NCBI RefSeq assembly: GCF_000758945.1
Contig: NZ_JRND01000039.1
Location: forward strand, 1 to 6,191
Length of the DNA stretch: 6,191 nt
Direction: 5' to 3'
Source: Lancefieldella parvula_C
GTDB taxonomy: Bacteria; Actinomycetota; Coriobacteriia; Coriobacteriales; Atopobiaceae
Shown here one piece after another: positions 1 to 5,475 of the stretch (within the stretch, counting starts at the first letter, position 1; every line of letters begins with the position of its first letter). The position numbers were made by a program, and so were the translations under genes. The notes beneath the pieces were generated by a model. It was not told where the DNA came from, made no database searches, and was given only the letters and a program-made list of their open reading frames with translations.

Positions 1-99
1 CGCCTGTATCACAGCGGCAGAAACACTTCCGGCGTACTTGGCAGCATCATCAAATAAGTGTAGATCTGCTTCTGCAACATAAATATTTTTTGTGGCCAT
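1..99 (-). CDS. EXLDI-family protein, N-terminal part (runs off the left edge)
   Basis: Only the first 33 codons are present; the gene continues past position 1. The peptide opens MATKNIYVAEADL and continues with LFDDAAKYAG and SVSAAVIQA. This matches, from memory, the N-terminus of the EXLDI family (small proteins, frequent in actinobacteria, named after a C-terminal motif that lies outside this window). The family has no established function. The 'IYV-x-x-ADL-x-LFD-x-A' and 'SxA' pattern looks like a short helical DNA-binding or antitoxin-like fold, but that is inference. The start at 99 is preferred over an in-frame ATG at 105 because AAGAAGG sits 7 nt before the former and directly abuts the latter. 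The gene has its own promoter at 164-192, so it is probably independent of the ABC operon upstream. The family call would be confirmed by the missing C-terminus. Confidence 0.7.
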   Translation of the reverse strand, partial: MATKNIYVAEADLHLFDDAAKYAGSVSAAVIQA

Positions 100-147
100 A
101 ACCATACCTTCTTATTTATGTAACTTGTATCTGAAATTTAGTATCTA

Positions 148-169
148 TATAACTATAAACATAGTTATA
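148..169. promoter_or_regulatory. Palindromic operator candidate over the EXLDI promoter
   Basis: Perfect 9-bp arms TATAACTAT and ATAGTTATA are separated by the 4 nt aaac. The site covers the -10 box and the expected transcription start of the EXLDI promoter, the usual place for a TetR-family or similar dimeric repressor. Its sequence is unrelated to the palindrome in front of the tetR gene at 4706, so a different regulator, probably encoded to the left of the window, is expected to bind here. Confidence 0.6.
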
Positions 170-192
170 ATCATATAGAGCTATTTTGTCAA
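164..192 (-). promoter_or_regulatory. Sigma70-type promoter for the EXLDI gene
   Basis: On the minus strand the hexamer TTGACA (187-192) is a perfect -35 match. It is followed after exactly 17 bp by TATAAC (164-169), a 5/6 match to the -10 consensus. Transcription would start near 157, leaving a leader of about 58 nt before the ATG at 99. This is one of the two best promoters in the window. The -10 box lies inside a palindrome (148-169), so the promoter is probably regulated by a bound repressor. Confidence 0.75.
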
Positions 193-207
193 GATAGACT
201 TTCTTTC

Positions 208-220
208 CATCATTATGATG
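208..220. repeat. Short palindrome upstream of the EXLDI -35 box
   Basis: CATCAT and ATGATG flank a single central base. The site lies 16-28 bp upstream of the -35 hexamer, a spacing compatible with an activator or a second repressor site. At 6 bp per arm in AT-rich DNA it could also be chance. Confidence 0.25.
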
Positions 221-243
221 TTGAAGACTGTTTCTGTAAATTT

Positions 244-281
244 ATCCTTCATTAGTAGCTTTGCAGCTACTAATGAAGGAT
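244..281. repeat. Perfect 17-bp-arm palindrome (stem-loop) between EXLDI promoter and S-component remnant
   Basis: Arms 244-260 and 265-281 are exact reverse complements, separated by the 4 nt ttgc. As minus-strand RNA the loop is GCAA, a stable GNRA tetraloop. It begins two bases past the stop codon of the S-component remnant, so it could end or protect the 3' end of the TetR-ABC transcript. However, no U-tract follows on the minus strand, and only three T's follow the paired region on the plus strand, so it is not a textbook intrinsic terminator on either strand. It could also be a scar or a small mobile palindromic repeat. Confidence 0.6.
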
Positions 282-283
282 TT

Positions 284-523
284 TCAGGTATTGGTCTTTT
301 GTAGCAACGCTATAGTCTCCACATGTGCTGCTTGTTCTGGAGAAAAGGCAGATGACATGTATTTTACTAAACCTTCGACGCCTAAAATTATTGTTAAAAG
401 AATGCTGTTTATCTTATCGATAAAGATGGCAACACTAAAAGCAATGGCAATGTACTTGCTATTATCGTACTTTCCGATAATCAGCTCGCAGACAATCCCT
501 GCAATCAGAGTAATCGGAATCAT
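284..523 (-). pseudogene. Remnant of an MptD/Trep_Strep-type ECF transporter S component
   Basis: The 79-residue reading frame contains MIPITLIAGIVCELIIGK, then the hydrophobic stretches IAIAFSVAIFI and ILLTIILGV, and then FSPEQAAHVET. The order 'IPITLIAGI-x-x-ELI-x-GK ... SPEQAAYVET' is what I expect from the middle of the ~190-residue integral membrane S components of the Trep_Strep (MptD-like) family. The N-terminal helices and the last helix are absent: the tail ALLQKTNT does not look like the family and the frame then stops. The frame stays open upstream to the end of the ABC gene, but that part (residues such as FGTNNNIFDIK) looks degenerate, and another frame reads AILGYMG just before the join, hinting at a frameshift. 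No convincing ribosome-binding site precedes the ATG at 523. In related clusters this gene follows the ABC pair and precedes ECF T and ATPase genes; none of those is present here. Probably non-functional; a short membrane peptide cannot be excluded. Confidence 0.55.
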
Positions 524-591
524 GATCCCATATAACCTAAAATTGCATATACCAATTTTTATGTCGAAGATGTTGTTGTTAGTTCCAAACT

Positions 592-2328
592 TTATTTTGC
601 AAATCTCCAGCTTTCCGCCTTGCTTCTCGATTCGATAAGATCTCGATAAAGACCTCCTTGCAGCATCAATTCATCATGTGTGCCGCACTGCTCAATCCCT
701 GCTTTGTTCAGTACCAAAATCCGGTTTGCATTACGAATCGTCTTCAAGCGGTGCGCAATCATGATGACGGTTTTGTTTTGAGTAAGGGCTTCAATGGCTG
801 CTTTCAGCTTATCTTCGTTTTCCGGATCAACATTTGCAGTAGCTTCATCAAAAATGATAATCGGTGCATCTTTCAGCATTGCTCTGGCAATGGAGATACG
901 CTGTTTTTCACCGCCGGAAAGACTTGTTCCACCTTCTCCGATCATGCTCTGATAGCCATCGGGCAAGGCGGAAATAAAGTCATGGCACTGGGCCTTTTTT
1001 GCCGCAGCAATCACATCATCGCGGCTGGCATTTGGGCATCCGAATTTAATATTGTTTTCAATCGTATCGGCAAAAAGATAGACATCTTGGAAGACCATCG
1101 AAATATTATTCATGAGATATTCAAGGGAGTAATCTTTTATGTTCTTTCCTCCAAGGCGAATCTCTCCTGAATTGACATCCCAAAAGCGAGAGATCAAATT
1201 GCAAAAAGTTGTTTTCCCTGAACCAGACGGCCCTACGATAGCCGTCATTGATCTTTCGGGGATATAGCAAGACACATTATTTAAGATTGGTTTTTCGCCA
1301 TAGGCAAAGGAAACATTTTTAAATTCAATATCGTGTTGCTGGAGTGCATCATTGATATGACCTTCCGGCATATCTTGCATTTGATTGACGTAATCATAAG
1401 AATCCATCGCGTTGTCAATGGTTCTAAGCATGGCCATAGCACTACCAGAAGCCAATAAACTGTTAAAAATCACAAAACTGGCAACCAGCGTCATGATGGT
1501 ATAGTCCAAAGAAAGCTCTCCCGAAAAGAAGCATGAAAGTGCTGTGGCAATCATAACCGAAATCGTGATCGCAATGATGATTTTCAGCAGTACCGTGTAA
1601 GGTGTAACGGCCTTTTCAAGGCTCAACGTCGATTTTTTTGTTTCTTCAAAACTTTGATCTAGCTTGTTGTTATTTTGTCCGCCCAAGTTATAGGACTTGA
1701 TGATCTGCATACCTTGCAAGGTTGCCAGCACTTCTTTCGTGAGATCGTTTTGTACAACAGAAACTCGATCAGAACTCTTTTTAGATCTTTGCTGCATTAA
1801 GGCGGCCGCCGCCAAGAAAATCAAAGACCCGGCGATAGCAATGACTGCAATTTTCCAATGCAGCATAAAAAGTGACAGGATAAATACCACGGTTACAAGC
1901 AGACCGCCGAATACCATAATAAAAAGTGTGGGCACCCAAGTTTCGAGACTGTCCAACTTTGTCGTCGCAATGGCCGTTAAATTTCCTAAGCTAAAATCAT
2001 TGAAAAAGCCCATTGGCACTTTTTTGATTTTTTCTCCCATAGCGATACGCTTATTTGCGGCTGTAAAATAGCCGGCATGCGTTTGCTTAAGCATGGAATT
2101 TTTCTTAGAAATAATGATGCCCAGTAAGGAAAGCAATAAGAATGCGCTGCACATACCAATCGTCTGCCACGTAATTTCCTGCTTTATAATCGCCGCAATG
2201 ACCAAATAGATGGCCATAAATTGAAAAACGTTAAAAATCGCGCCCAAAAAACTCCAGATCACCGAGGAGCGAATCATCCCTTGCTCACGCTCTGCAAATT
2301 TCCATAACTTCTTAAATGTATTAATCAT
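592..2328 (-). CDS. ABC transporter, fused permease/ATP-binding half-transporter 2 (IrtB/YbtP-like)
   Basis: A 578-residue half-transporter in the cytoplasmic membrane. The N-terminal ~310 residues form an exporter-type membrane domain with about six helices (roughly 22-48, 57-74, 132-155, 159-178, 247-268 and 275-295). The C-terminal ATPase domain is intact: Walker A GPSGSGKTT at 366-374, Q-loop Gln414, signature LSGGEKQ at 470-476, Walker B IIIFDEAT with Asp494 and catalytic Glu495, and switch His526. The start at 2328 is chosen over an in-frame ATG at 2352 because GAGGTG lies 6 nt before it; the longer form would add eight residues with no clear ribosome site. It overlaps the 3' end of the preceding ABC gene by 8 bp, which implies translational coupling and a 1:1 heterodimer. 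The DPENE after Walker B and overall style resemble the IrtAB/YbtPQ siderophore importers. Family membership is firm; the substrate and transport direction are inferred, and a multidrug or peptide exporter remains possible. Confidence 0.93.
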   Translation of the reverse strand: MINTFKKLWKFAEREQGMIRSSVIWSFLGAIFNVFQFMAIYLVIAAIIKQEITWQTIGMCSAFLLLSLLGIIISKKNSMLKQTHAGYFTAANKRIAMGEKIKKVPMGFFNDFSLGNLTAIATTKLDSLETWVPTLFIMVFGGLLVTVVFILSLFMLHWKIAVIAIAGSLIFLAAAALMQQRSKKSSDRVSVVQNDLTKEVLATLQGMQIIKSYNLGGQNNNKLDQSFEETKKSTLSLEKAVTPYTVLLKIIIAITISVMIATALSCFFSGELSLDYTIMTLVASFVIFNSLLASGSAMAMLRTIDNAMDSYDYVNQMQDMPEGHINDALQQHDIEFKNVSFAYGEKPILNNVSCYIPERSMTAIVGPSGSGKTTFCNLISRFWDVNSGEIRLGGKNIKDYSLEYLMNNISMVFQDVYLFADTIENNIKFGCPNASRDDVIAAAKKAQCHDFISALPDGYQSMIGEGGTSLSGGEKQRISIARAMLKDAPIIIFDEATANVDPENEDKLKAAIEALTQNKTVIMIAHRLKTIRNANRILVLNKAGIEQCGTHDELMLQGGLYRDLIESRSKAESWRFAK

Positions 2329-4039
2329 TTTCTTCACCTCGCATGGCCGCACTCCACAATTCTTGGTAAACCGGAGAATCTTTTAAGAGTTCATCGTGTG
2401 TTCCGTGATTTTCAACATGTCCATCATGGATTACAAATATTTGATCCACATCTGCAATGGTTTTCAGTCGATGGGCAATAATAATGAGCGTTTTGCCTTT
2501 TACCAATGTGGCGATGGCATCTTGCAAAATAGCTTCATTTTCAGGATCGATATAGGAAGTGGCTTCATCCAAAATGACAATCGGTGCATCTTTGAGCATG
2601 GCGCGTGCAATAGAGATGCGCTGGCGCTCACCGCCGGAGAGATACCCGCCACCTTCTCCAGCAACCGTTTCATAGCCTTGTGAGAGCTTCATAATGAAAT
2701 CGTGGCAGCCCGATTTTTTAGCAATTTCTATAATTTCCTCATCCGTTGCATCTTTTTTGCCGATGCGAATATTATCTTTGATGGAAATATCAAACAAATA
2801 ATTGTCTTGAGATACATAAGAAATAGCATCCGAAAGCTGTTCTAAAGGCATATCCGTGAGAGCTATGCCACCAATTGTTATGGTGCCACTATCGGTATCC
2901 CAAAATCCGGCGAGGAGCTTTGCAACGGTCGATTTCCCTGAGCCAGAATACCCGACGAGTGCATTGACACTACCTTCATTGATGTGCAGATTGACATCCT
3001 TGATAACCTGTTTGTTTTCATCGTAAGAGAAATTTACGTGATCGAAAGTGATGTCATAGCGTGAAATGTTTTGTGTACCGGTTGCGTGGGATAACTCTTT
3101 TGAGTTGAGAACTTTTTCAATCTCACCAGCAATAGTTTTGATGCGACCCATATCGTCCTCATAAGACATCACCTGCATGATATTTGAGATTGTGCCAAAC
3201 GATAAAATAATCAACATCAAAAGATTAGCGCCGCTTAGGCTACCCTGCATACAGAAGAAAAGACCAAACGGAATAATGGTTAAAATACCCATCGGTGCAA
3301 GCGACATGCTCACCGCATAGTCGTTGTTGTTCGAGCCCATCCACTTGCAGTAATAATCTGCTTTGGCATAAACATTATTGCTGTATTTTTTATAGGATGT
3401 ATCGCCTTGATTAAAAGATTTAATGACCTCGATGCCGTTGATATATTCCACAATCGAGTTGTTCATGTCTTGACCGATTTTGACTGCTTTGGGAAACATT
3501 TTAGGCATGCGCTTCATCGGGCCGGCCATAAAAAACATTCCGATCACAAGAGGAACCAGAGCCAAGAGCGAAACGCGCCAATCGAGTACAAACATGTAAA
3601 CAAGAAGTAAAACCGGGCCAACAATATTAGCGGTCATTTCAGGAATCAGGTGAGCCAGGGTTGTCTCCATGCTGTCAACTTGATTCACGATGATATCTTT
3701 TAGCTTTCCTGTGCTTAAATTCAAAATGTTTCCTAACGGCATTTTGAAAAGTTTGTCCATGATATCTCGCCTGATTTCACACAAAGCACCATAGGTCGCT
3801 GTATGAGAAATCGTGGTGGAAATACCCATAAAAACTTCTTTTGCGCACAGCAGCGCGAGAATACTGAGGACTCCTTTAGTATAAAAAGCAAAATCTGTAT
3901 TCCCTGCAATGAGGGCAACATTCATTTTGCTCAAGAGCACATAGGCAAAAAGTCCTGCCAGTACACCCATAACGGCTAAAAGAACCGAGAAAAAGTAGCC
4001 GGTCTTATTTTTGGCGATGTACTTTTTCAATAAGTTCAT
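2321..4039 (-). CDS. ABC transporter, fused permease/ATP-binding half-transporter 1 (IrtA/YbtQ-like)
   Basis: A 572-residue membrane half-transporter. Six helices are visible at about 15-37, 55-75, 130-152, 155-175, 245-265 and 270-292. The ATPase domain has Walker A GYSGSGKST at 363-371 (Lys369), Q-loop Gln411, signature LSGGERQ at 467-473, Walker B IVILDEAT with Asp491 and Glu492, and switch His523. Both partners keep the catalytic Glu, so both ATP sites should be active. The segment METTLAHLIPE at 124-134 in the membrane domain recalls the siderophore-import branch of exporter-fold ABC proteins (IrtAB, YbtPQ), where an 'E-x-x-L-A-H-x-I-P-E' pattern is common as far as I recall. The start is supported by AAGGAGG 9 nt upstream. 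It follows tetR by 52 bp without a visible promoter or terminator and overlaps the next ABC gene by 8 bp, so the three form one operon. Import of an iron-siderophore or similar compound is inference; export cannot be ruled out. Confidence 0.93.
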   Translation of the reverse strand: MNLLKKYIAKNKTGYFFSVLLAVMGVLAGLFAYVLLSKMNVALIAGNTDFAFYTKGVLSILALLCAKEVFMGISTTISHTATYGALCEIRRDIMDKLFKMPLGNILNLSTGKLKDIIVNQVDSMETTLAHLIPEMTANIVGPVLLLVYMFVLDWRVSLLALVPLVIGMFFMAGPMKRMPKMFPKAVKIGQDMNNSIVEYINGIEVIKSFNQGDTSYKKYSNNVYAKADYYCKWMGSNNNDYAVSMSLAPMGILTIIPFGLFFCMQGSLSGANLLMLIILSFGTISNIMQVMSYEDDMGRIKTIAGEIEKVLNSKELSHATGTQNISRYDITFDHVNFSYDENKQVIKDVNLHINEGSVNALVGYSGSGKSTVAKLLAGFWDTDSGTITIGGIALTDMPLEQLSDAISYVSQDNYLFDISIKDNIRIGKKDATDEEIIEIAKKSGCHDFIMKLSQGYETVAGEGGGYLSGGERQRISIARAMLKDAPIVILDEATSYIDPENEAILQDAIATLVKGKTLIIIAHRLKTIADVDQIFVIHDGHVENHGTHDELLKDSPVYQELWSAAMRGEEND

Positions 4040-4091
4040 ATCAAAAAACCTCCTTAGTTAATGAATGAAATGCGGAAATCGATGGAAGAGT

Positions 4092-4706
4092 TTAGAGACC
4101 GGAAACTTCCGCTTCCTGAAAAGTCGAACGAGTAAAATAACCTTCAAGCATGGATACCAAGTGCTGTCTGTTCTTTAAAAAATTTTCACGCGTATCTAAA
4201 ATTTCACAGGATAACAAGCTTGCATTGATGAGATTCGTTACAAATTCATAGTCATCATCAGTAAGCAATCCGCATTCGTACCCATTCATAAAATTCTTAA
4301 AGTAAGTAATAGAATCCCTTTTGAGTTTTTCATATAATGAATTAAGCTGTTCATTTTTCTTAATCTCACCAAGAAACATGACATAGATAGACGTAAAAGA
4401 ATTATTCGCCAACATTTTATCGACGACAACTTCAGCCAAGATATGTGGCGTAAGCTTGTTCCCCATATGTTGAACCGTGTTTGTTACCGTTGCTTCACGC
4501 ATCCTGCTTCCTCTGTCCATAATGTCGTAGAGGATTTCTGCCGTATTTTTGTAGTAGTGGTATAACCCGCCGGCTGATAAACCGGATTTTTCACGAACAT
4601 CATCCATCGTCGTATTGTTAAAGCCCTTAGAAGAAAAGAGTGCCATAGCAGCCTTTTGAATGTCTTCCTTACGCATTTCCGGATCTAATCGTTCTCTGAC
4701 CATCAT
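4092..4706 (-). CDS. TetR/AcrR-family transcriptional repressor
   Basis: A 204-residue regulator and first gene of the operon. Residues about 12-58 form the TetR DNA-binding domain: helix 1 with IQKAAMALFSSKGF, then the helix-turn-helix TTMDDVREKSGLSAGGLYHY and the usual YKNTAEIL continuation. The remaining ~145 residues are the variable ligand-binding and dimerisation domain, helical and without a recognisable ligand signature. The frame can be extended to a TTG at 4772, but that codon is the first base triplet of the promoter's -35 box and the extension runs through the operator, so it is rejected. ATG at 4706 has AAGGA 7 nt upstream; the adjacent ATG at 4703 is equally possible. It most likely represses itself and the two downstream ABC genes by binding the palindrome at 4714-4741, with release triggered by a small molecule, perhaps the transported substrate. 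Confidence 0.92.
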   Translation of the reverse strand: MMVRERLDPEMRKEDIQKAAMALFSSKGFNNTTMDDVREKSGLSAGGLYHYYKNTAEILYDIMDRGSRMREATVTNTVQHMGNKLTPHILAEVVVDKMLANNSFTSIYVMFLGEIKKNEQLNSLYEKLKRDSITYFKNFMNGYECGLLTDDDYEFVTNLINASLLSCEILDTRENFLKNRQHLVSMLEGYFTRSTFQEAEVSGL

Positions 4707-4713
4707 TTTCCTT

Positions 4714-4741
4714 TCCTTACCGAGATTATTCTCGGTAAGGA
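4714..4741. promoter_or_regulatory. TetR operator candidate, perfect palindrome over the operon's transcription start
   Basis: Exact 12-bp arms TCCTTACCGAGA and TCTCGGTAAGGA are separated by the 4 nt ttat. The size and position (just downstream of the -10 box, 8 bp before the tetR ATG) are typical of a TetR autorepression site. The proximal arm also contributes the AAGGA of the tetR ribosome-binding site. The expected mRNA would begin within the palindrome, so most of it would also fold as a 5'-end hairpin beside the Shine-Dalgarno. Confidence 0.78.
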
Positions 4742-4743
4742 GC

Positions 4744-4772
4744 AAATTACCATAAACTAACTTTTTTGTCAA
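4744..4772 (-). promoter_or_regulatory. Promoter of the tetR-ABC-ABC operon
   Basis: On the minus strand TTGACA (4767-4772, perfect -35) is followed after 17 bp by TAATTT (4744-4749), a 4/6 match to the -10 consensus preceded by TGG, close to the extended -10 element. Transcription should begin at about 4736-4738, giving a leader of only about 30 nt. The start point falls inside the palindromic operator. Confidence 0.7.
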
Positions 4773-4913
4773 AAATTTTATGCGGTAATGGAGATTCGCC
4801 TAATGTTGCATAAAAAAGCACCCTGCCAGATAGAACAAGATTTTTGTAACGCGTAATGCTTCTTAGTTTAATTTTAGGATGAACAACGCTGTGAGCTTAT
4901 TGATTTTTACCAC

Positions 4914-4953
4914 ATACTAAATTTTCGTACCCCTTAGTATTAGGTTCGTACCC
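4914..4953. repeat. Direct repeats TTCGTACCC, 21 bp apart, interleaved with an inverted repeat
   Basis: TTCGTACCC occurs at 4924-4932 and again at 4945-4953, exactly 21 bp apart or two DNA turns, so both copies face the same side of the helix. ATACTAA (4914-4920) and TTAGTAT (4934-4940) form a perfect 7-bp inverted repeat around the first copy. This looks like a regulator-binding cluster, though no promoter is evident right beside it and the protein is unknown. Confidence 0.45.
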
Positions 4954-5063
4954 TAAGTGGCGATCCCGTTAAAATGTATCAAATTCTAAAAATTAAACCT
5001 TTTATATATGCAGGTCAGATGTGCACTTATAACTTCAAGTAATGTTCTTTCAATTATCTGCGC

Positions 5064-5087
5064 CTTTGTTGTTGCATAACAGCAAAG
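5064..5087 (+). repeat. Stem-loop in the ferredoxin upstream region
   Basis: Arms 5064-5073 and 5078-5087 pair over 10 positions (nine Watson-Crick pairs and one G-U) around the loop gcat. No U-tract follows, so it is not a terminator. It may be an operator half-site pair or a leader RNA hairpin. Confidence 0.4.
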
Positions 5088-5105
5088 AAACGTGTAAAAA
5101 ATACA

Positions 5106-5131
5106 TTGCAATCAAGTACTCTTGAATGCAA
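5106..5131 (+). repeat. Imperfect stem-loop in the ferredoxin upstream region
   Basis: TTGCAATCAAG (5106-5116) and CTTGAATGCAA (5121-5131) pair at 10 of 11 positions around the loop tact. It ends 49 bp before the ferredoxin start. It could be a dimeric regulator site or a leader hairpin; it lacks a terminator U-tract. Confidence 0.45.
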
Positions 5132-5180
5132 GATAAGTATTACTCGAGTAAGGGGCTCGAGATACGGAGAGGAATGTATT

Positions 5181-5366
5181 ATGAAGGCAACAGTTAATGA
5201 GGATTGCATCGGTTGCGGTCTCTGCGAGAGCACTGCTCCTGAGGTATTCGAGATCGGCGACGACGGTCTTGCTCACGCTATTGAGGAAGAGGTTCCTGAG
5301 GCTGCAGAGGACGCAGCACAGGAGGCTTGCGACGGCTGCCCAGTCACCGCTATTGAGCTTGACTAG
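5181..5366 (+). CDS. Small ferredoxin, single [4Fe-4S] cluster type
   Basis: A 61-residue cytoplasmic electron carrier. CIGCGLC at residues 9-15 supplies Cys9, Cys12 and Cys15, and CDGCP at 50-54 supplies the fourth ligand, Cys53 before Pro. This is the CxxCxxC...CP arrangement of short monocluster ferredoxins such as the Thermotoga type. The protein is strongly acidic, with many Glu and Asp residues in the middle. Cys50 is an extra cysteine close to the ligands; the position after the first motif that often carries another Cys is Ala19 here, so the disulfide known from some relatives is not expected. The start at 5181 is chosen because GGAGAGG lies 8 nt upstream and the protein begins as the family does; the longer frame to 5106 starts at TTG inside a hairpin. 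It is monocistronic, closed by the terminator at 5398-5435. Codon use is GC-rich, unlike the ABC operon. The redox partner cannot be read from the context. Confidence 0.95.
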   Translation: MKATVNEDCIGCGLCESTAPEVFEIGDDGLAHAIEEEVPEAAEDAAQEACDGCPVTAIELD

Positions 5367-5397
5367 TTTTTAGCTTAGTTTTTCTTTCTTAGCATGT

Positions 5398-5435
5398 AAG
5401 CCTGATGGGTTTCTCGCCTATCAGGCTTCTTTTTT
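5398..5435 (+). terminator. Intrinsic terminator after the ferredoxin gene
   Basis: Arms 5398-5409 and 5417-5428 form a 12-bp stem (AAGCCTGAT with ATCAGGCTT, then one G-U and two G-C pairs) with a 7-nt loop, followed by C and six T's. It lies 32 bp past the ferredoxin stop and 40 bp before the maf start, so maf probably has its own promoter or relies on read-through. Confidence 0.9.
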
Positions 5436-5475
5436 GGGTACAGTATCAGCATAAGCACAACTGATAGGAACGCAT

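Larger units (their letters stand above)
4773..5180. other. Non-coding region between divergent tetR and ferredoxin genes
   Basis: About 400 bp of AT-rich DNA with no plausible gene on either strand. The left end holds the upstream part of the tetR promoter. The middle holds a direct-repeat/inverted-repeat cluster (4914-4953). The right end holds two imperfect stem-loops (5064-5087 and 5106-5131) and a pair of CTCGAG sites (5143-5161) before the ferredoxin ribosome-binding site. A weak promoter candidate for the ferredoxin is TTGCAT at 5072-5077 with TAAAAA 17 bp later at 5095-5100, but it matches the consensus poorly. Confidence 0.6.

Noticed and set aside
193..220. Ten-codon minus-strand frame starting ATGATGGAAAG upstream of the EXLDI promoter
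   Set aside because: It is too short, has no family resemblance and runs through the -35 box.
261..638. Plus-strand reading frame of 125 codons
   Set aside because: It lies opposite the S-component remnant and the 3' end of ABC gene 2, has no family resemblance or ribosome site, and starts inside the palindrome loop.
658..1170. Plus-strand reading frame of 170 codons (and similar ones at 1697-2071, 2396-2683, 3407-3610)
   Set aside because: All lie antisense to the well-supported ABC genes; their residues are the complement of conserved ATPase or membrane segments.
3733..3921. Minus-strand 62-codon frame inside ABC gene 1
   Set aside because: It is an out-of-frame shadow of a confidently identified gene.
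4707..4772. 22-residue N-terminal extension of the TetR protein from a TTG codon
   Set aside because: The TTG is part of the -35 box and the extension would cover the promoter and operator; the ATG at 4706 has a good ribosome site.
4804..5079. Direct repeat TGTTGCATAA at 4804-4813 and 5070-5079
   Set aside because: A 10-bp repeat in ~400 bp of AT-rich DNA can arise by chance and nothing between the copies looks like a mobile element.
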